64,000 nt of DNA from Ophiothrix spiculata (lineage: Eukaryota > Echinodermata > Ophiuroidea > Amphilepidida > Ophiotrichidae), in assembly GCA_000969725.1 (NCBI GenBank), contig JXSR01S002497.1; one strand, written 5' to 3'. How positions within the stretch are numbered: the stretch's first letter is position 1; every line of letters starts with the position of its first letter. Below are positions 58,981-64,000 of the stretch, piece after piece. Under the pieces are notes generated by a model that had not been told where the DNA came from, did not search any database, and saw nothing but the letters and a program-made list of their open reading frames with translations. The translations under genes and the position numbers were made by a program.

Positions 58981-59999
58981 GAGAAAGAACCTGTTAGAAC
59001 CCTTCTAGTTGACAGGCTTTCAAAGAGTTTTGGTATTTCTGTGCATTACAGGAGGTGAATACAAACTTAATTATTCTGGAGTTTGACTTAAGTTGTCATA
59101 TTTATGTACCTGTCACTTGTTTCTAACCAGAGAAACATTTTTGCTTGATATGAACGTTGCCCAACGAACTGTGCTAATAAACTGCAAATATTATGTTTCA
59201 TTTTGTCTACTTTACCTGAAAATGTCAAAACATTCTCTTAAGATGACCGACTTTTTATCCAGCTGCTGTTACGCTTCATGTGCTATTAACGTCATCGCAA
59301 AGATGCTAACATTAGACCGGTTCAAAACACAATTTTTCAAATAAAAAGAAGTAACTATATATTGAATTAGAAAGAGTAAATTTGTGTTTTAAACTTAATG
59401 GATTATTCTTATTCAAGGTTTTAAATTATAAACAACAAAAACGCGCTTAATAATTGTTGCTACAATATCGGGTTTAATCAAATCTAGACGACCAGAATTA
59501 AAAATTTCATGAGTAATAATTGCAGGTGCAATTGTCACTCTCCAGCTGGGTTGTGATGCAGACCTTGATGTTAGGTGGAAGTGATGTCATGAGATGTTAA
59601 AGATCACCACAGATAATCGCTACCCAACTAATGGGTGACGATTTCACGAGAAACGGCGGTTGTTAATTAATTTCTACTCGTCTACTTTTTACTTAAAGGC
59701 ATTAGCAATTATCACCAGTCCAACTCTCTTAAACCCCTGCTGATATATGCACTTTTAGAAAGAACTCAACTAATAACTAATATACAAAACCACTTTTGTT
59801 GAACTTGAACATTTATAGTAAAACAGACAATTATTTGTGCTTTGAATTTTGTCATTCTCCGGATAATTAAAAATTCAGTGATAGTGTTTCTAGAAATAAA
59901 TTACTTAATTCTTAAAATTTAAACGTCTTCGTTACTAACAATATATTTATGTCAAAAAATCATGTTGTTAAGTATATTTAACCTTCCTAAAGACCAATG
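58981..59999. other. Spacer with one short paralogous block
   Basis: The block 59232-59330 (ACCGACTTTTTATCC, GCTGCTGTTRCGCTTC, GACGTCATYRCG-like) matches 60650-60755. The short ORF at 59093-59344 overlaps it, but the paralogue has no equivalent frame. Nothing else recognised. Confidence 0.5.
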
Positions 60000-60190
60000 T
60001 TCACTTTTAAATCCACAGGCGTACATTTGGAATCTCAAACTTTAGGAAAATAGAAACACTGCTGACAGAACCCCAAGAAATGAATTTGGCTGATAAGATT
60101 TTGTTTGGTTCTATTAAGGTCTTCCTTTGATTCAAATAAGTTTTCACAAGTTTTCATTCCCAAGTGAATCATGGCTGATGCCTTTAACCT
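60000..60190 (+). repeat. 200 bp block shared with 6.05 kb
   Basis: Counterpart of 6050-6250. Shared words: ACACTGCTGACA, CCCCAAGAAAT, TTCTATTAAGGTCT and TTTGATTCAAA. Confidence 0.75.
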
Positions 60191-60258
60191 GATATCCACA
60201 CCAACCCACAGAATGAGAGAACTCACATTTATGATTTTACAATATTACATAGACATTA

Positions 60259-60404
60259 GCCCGTATTCCAGAAAGATGTTTAGCTAAACCATTGTTTAAC
60301 TGAGCATCAACTGTCCAGGAATGATACGCATCATTGCAGCTTTCAAGCAGGACAACGAGAAATAAAACCTTGATTTAGCTAAACACCTTTCCGGAATACG
60401 GGCC
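60259..60404. mobile_element. MITE family 1, copy 3 (internally deleted)
   Basis: The ends GCCCGTATTCCAGAAAG and TTTCCGGAATACGGGCC are kept. It is about 22 bp shorter than the other two copies because of a central deletion. Confidence 0.85.
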
Positions 60405-61309
60405 GTCGTGTTTACCGATTGTCAATTTGTAAAGACAGAATACAAATAGCATAAGATGTATTTTGTAATTGTCATTTTCTATTTTTCAAAAAAGGAATGC
60501 AAGCGTACAACTAAACAAATCGTTCTGATAATCCAGATTGAGAATTAGTTAAAGATAATATTCAAATATCTGTAATAGATGTTAATACCTGTTAACAGAT
60601 TACCAAGAACATGTTACTACTTTGTCTGAATATAATACTTTAGATACATTTTCGTAAGATAACCGACTTTTTATCCGGCTGCTGTTGCGCTTCAATGAGT
60701 CATGAGTTATTGACGTCATTACGCGAGAAGAGAACAAAATCAGACTGGTTTTTGATATGAAAATTTCATACCTAAACAAGAATAATTTTAATAGTTTGGT
60801 AAGACAAGTGTCAACCCTGAATGCATTTAGAATTCCAAATTTGATTGTTTTAACAACAACTCGGATATGAATTTTCAACATAAATGTATATTTACCCATT
60901 TTGATACGGCGTTGATAAGAGCAACGATACGTATTTTGTTTGCCAGTTCTATTATGATAGTGAACAGTATAAAACTAACTTAAATGAAATAGGTCTAGTC
61001 ATCCTGATTTAGTTTCATTCAATCGAAATAAAAAGTTGCTTAAAGTATTTGGTTATTTTGTTTCAATTATTTAAAAAAATATTCCTAAAATATCATAACT
61101 CATAGAATATTTACATGAGAAGAACAACTAGCCATATAAATATTATTGCTCTCAACTTCTAAACTTGTCTTTATACTGTTTAAAATTAAAAAAAAATATT
61201 GTACTCTACAAAAAACGTCAGAATTAAACAAAGAACAGACGGGAATACAACTATACTTTAAGCTCACTTAAAATGGTACATGTATGTAGCAGCCTTAAGA
61301 ATATACGGA

Positions 61310-61560
61310 AAGGTTGTTATGCTTAACGGTGCACGATTAGACACGTAATTGATGGATACATGGCGATATGGATATGAGATATTTTATGAATATCATTCAA
61401 TCATTCTGACAGTCTATCTAAATTGAATCATGTCAAATGTTCTGTATTAACACATGTGGTCACATTTTCAGTGTTTCAATTCAAAGTGTATCAATCCAAG
61501 TTCGGTTTAAGTGTCCACTATATTGATAATCATATGGGTATTGTCAAGGAAAAAACGCTG
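61310..61560 (+). repeat. Local duplication I, copy 1
   Basis: This matches 62740-62990: GGTTATGYYTA-like start, GCGCACGA/GTGCACGA, GTCTATCTAAATTGAAT and GTCACATT. A 69-codon ORF here (61423-61632) is not kept in the second copy. Confidence 0.6.
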
Positions 61561-61639
61561 AAGCACAACAGTAAGTTGCTAATAAAAATATGTTTAAAAA
61601 AACCCTGCTTTTGGTTAATGTTGACGTTGTAATATATCA

Positions 61640-62551
61640 ACGGTGATATATTGTATGTAAACAAATATGAAACTATGTAATGTTAAAGTACTAAGTAACT
61701 GAAATGAATTGAATAGAATCTAAAAATAATATTTCACAACATTTGTCAATTCGAAAGGCGCGCAATAAAATGTAATACAATTGGTAATACATTATTTCTT
61801 CAACAGCACGTAATAAATAATTAACCTATATTTTGAATTTGTTTCGACATCTACACTGTAAAATATCAGAAAACAAAAAGCGCAAAACATTGATAATTCA
61901 GTCTAATTGTATAATGTATTCTCGCTAATACTATGCTTGCTGATACAGTGGTACCTCACGCTTTGTGACTTACGGCTACAGTCCCTAAATGGGTGCCATT
62001 TTTGCCAACGGCATCTTTACTGTAACTTTTTACCTACTTACATATATCAGAATAATACAATTTTTGGCTTACATATGTAATAGAGTCTCTAGTTTATACA
62101 TGAGACTTTAGTAGTGATTTCACGTCCATTATCAAGGTCAAAATTACGTCAATAAACTACTTCGAAAAATTTACACCTTTTTCGCCGAAACCTTAAAATT
62201 TTATGATGTTCGAACGATTCGCCTGTTTTCAAATTTTGACATATCGTAGGCTTGATACTTTTTATTGAATTACAAATAATATTTTATAAATGTTTTGTGT
62301 TGATTGTGAATGATAATGTAACAAACCCGCGTTGTTTTGCCCGAAAAACCGGGCGTGAATTATGACTCTGAGTTCGCCTGTTTGAGCTATGAATAGCCTG
62401 ATTTTAGTATCTACATTATCTACATTTTGTCTAATATACGCATTCGCATAATTTACTTACAAATTGAGCATTCCAATGAGGCAAAATTTGCAATTTTTAT
62501 GTAAACAAAAGAAAAATACGGCATTCTAATGTTTATGTTTTAGATTTTAGT
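61640..62551. other. Spacer, nothing recognised
   Basis: AT-rich, no supported gene or repeat. Confidence 0.4.
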
Positions 62552-62736
62552 TCACCATCTCAACGCTGCCTTGATAGCTCAGCGGTAGATCTCTCGCTTC
62601 GTAATGCATGACTAACCCCCGCCATAGTCCATGGTTCGAGTCCCCGCAAAGGCAGTGGAAACTATTTATCTTTTCATGATTGAAAAATAGTTAGGATTCA
62701 CATTTTCCTGAGCATGTGGATTCCTCGTACCCTTAA
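62552..62736 (+). repeat. tRNA-headed SINE, copy 2 (better preserved)
   Basis: The A box TAGCTCAGCGG (62575-62585) and B box GGTTCGAGTCC (62633-62643) are both perfect. An acceptor-like pair CTGCCTT/AAGGCAG survives, better than in copy 1. The A-to-B gap of 47 nt is too long for a normal tRNA. The body matches copy 1 through ATTTATCTTTTCATGATT and onward to about CCCTTAA. Confidence 0.78.
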
Positions 62737-62739
62737 TGA

Positions 62740-62990
62740 ATATGCTGCTAAAGGTTATGTCTAGCGGCGCACGACCATACACATTATTGATGAATTGTAA
62801 CATACCTGTGAAAACTTAAATTAATATTTTGTGAAATATCAATCAGTCATCAAAAAGTCTATCTAAATTGAATTATGTCATGGTTTGAAATAAACAGATG
62901 TATTATAGTCACATTGCCGAAATGTCAGTTCAAATTAACTGTCCGATTTGCAATACAACATATACTGTAATTTGTATATGATGGTTTCTA
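62740..62990 (+). repeat. Local duplication I, copy 2
   Basis: Counterpart of 61310-61560, directly after the SINE. The SINE may have inserted at its edge. Confidence 0.55.
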
Positions 62991-63061
62991 AAAAGAAAAT
63001 GAAAATATATTTTTTAGGATAAAAGCATTTCTTGCAAGTAACGAAATTATTTTAATCTCTA

Positions 63062-63331
63062 AGGTCCGTATGCACAAAAGAGGTTTAAGAGTTAGTCCAG
63101 GTTTAAAACCAGGTCTAAGTCAAAATTACAACTGCCATAAAAGGACCTTTAGAAGTATTTTTGAACTGTAAAAGCTTTAGAATATTTAAGATTCAACTAA
63201 AAATCTTACAAACAACACTAAATATGACAATATTGGTTGAGGAAAATACAATTAACTATGAAACAAAATTTAACTTAAACTTTAAACTCTGACTTAAAAA
63301 TCTGGTCTAACCTCTTTTGTGCATACGGACC
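63062..63331. mobile_element. MITE of about 270 bp with AGGTCCGTATGC ends
   Basis: The left end AGGTCCGTATGCACAAAAG continues with AGGTT, and the right end is the reverse complement over at least 24 bp. Flanks TAA and TAT are compatible with a mutated 3 bp target duplication. The interior is AT-rich and non-coding. Confidence 0.85.
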
Positions 63332-64000
63332 TATGAGTTTATGTTTGTGATAAGATATTGATAATTAAGCCAATATAATACAAAAATCATATTTTTAAAA
63401 ATGTACAAAACGAACGACTTTCGCTCTCAGTTCAATAAAATTTTAATCGGCAGTAGGATATTGTCAAGGGCCAAAAACTTTATTAGATTAAATTCTGATT
63501 CTGGATTCTCAAGTTTATTCCCCTGAAGGGATGAATGTGTGTTTAAATAAGTTAACTTTAAGCCAGACTGGTTCTTATTTTTTGGAAGAAAGAAAAGGTT
63601 TGAAATATAAGTTTTTCAAACGTTTTATATCGTGTGGTTTCTTAACTATTATTTGGTCATGATACTTTATGTAACAGATGTTGACCAAATAGAAATTTTT
63701 ATTCATAGAATTTGGTCATAATCTTTTAGTTTTATACGAAGGCCTGCATGTCAAAATATAGTCATTTAAACAAAATGACTGCATTTTGGGAGATTCAAAT
63801 ACTGGAAAACACAGCTTTATCCTAAGAGCCATGTTTATTGCCAACGGTATGCCATGTCATTTTCAAGGAAAAGTATCATTATAATGATGAAAATTAGCTA
63901 ATTCAAGATCACCTTCTAAATGATTTACATTCACCAGATTAAACACAGATTACCTTGACTTTATAAAAATGATTTATCTTCTAACATCATTGCAAGAATG
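63332..64000. other. AT-rich end of window, nothing recognised
   Basis: No supported gene or repeat. Confidence 0.4.

Noticed and set aside
62566-62650. A functional tRNA gene
   Set aside because: The boxes are perfect, but A-to-B spacing is about 15 nt too long and the anticodon and T stems do not pair. The same sequence with a common body occurs at the other end of the window.

Overview
The window is AT-rich, mostly non-coding DNA from a draft animal genome. There is no operon-like packing and no dense array of long ORFs. What can be recognised is one C2H2 zinc-finger gene, a truncated RTE-type LINE, a LINE 3' tail ending in (ATT)n, a tRNA-headed SINE, many short inverted-repeat DNA elements and TTAGGG telomere-type repeats. 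Together these point to a metazoan, most likely a marine invertebrate. I cannot name the species. Three runs of N (14776-15575, 27582-27631, 48426-48960) are assembly gaps.

Layout. 1-14.7 kb: a SINE copy, then a roughly 6 kb tandem duplication (about 580-5960 against 6650-11560) whose last module recurs twice more, with several MITEs inserted. One of those MITEs (9290-9437) carries a telomeric-repeat core. 15.6-20.9 kb: paralogous non-coding blocks, a decayed leucine-rich-repeat-like exon (16.6 kb), the zinc-finger gene on the minus strand (17497-18690) and a minus-strand RTE LINE (19574-20870). 20.9-30 kb: more duplicated blocks, a GC-rich 136 bp insertion with a 14 bp target duplication, a TTAA-flanked MITE containing a nuclear-receptor-type DR1 site, a 1 kb long-TIR element and a second leucine-rich-repeat-like remnant. 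30.5-33.5 kb: degenerate tandem units of about 1 kb. 34-45 kb: long-TIR elements, MITEs and several direct and inverted local duplications.

46-64 kb: an old duplication (about 46.4-53.6 against 55.3-59.0 kb). Its first copy was invaded by a 2.9 kb foldback element (48256-51176) and expanded a 316 bp segment into three tandem copies. The right end repeats sequence seen at the left end (SINE, MITE and a 200 bp block).

How it works together: only the zinc-finger protein is a plausible functional gene here, probably a DNA-binding regulator. The rest reads as a locus repeatedly duplicated in blocks of 0.3-9 kb and used as a landing site by non-autonomous DNA transposons. Paralogous blocks that lack an insertion serve as natural empty sites. 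The most unusual object is the foldback element, with roughly 1 kb arms filled by more than 20 copies of a 17 bp dyad-symmetric word and an apparent 8 bp target duplication. No retroviral, LTR or Polinton element was recognised. All boundaries and similarities were judged by eye, without alignment software.
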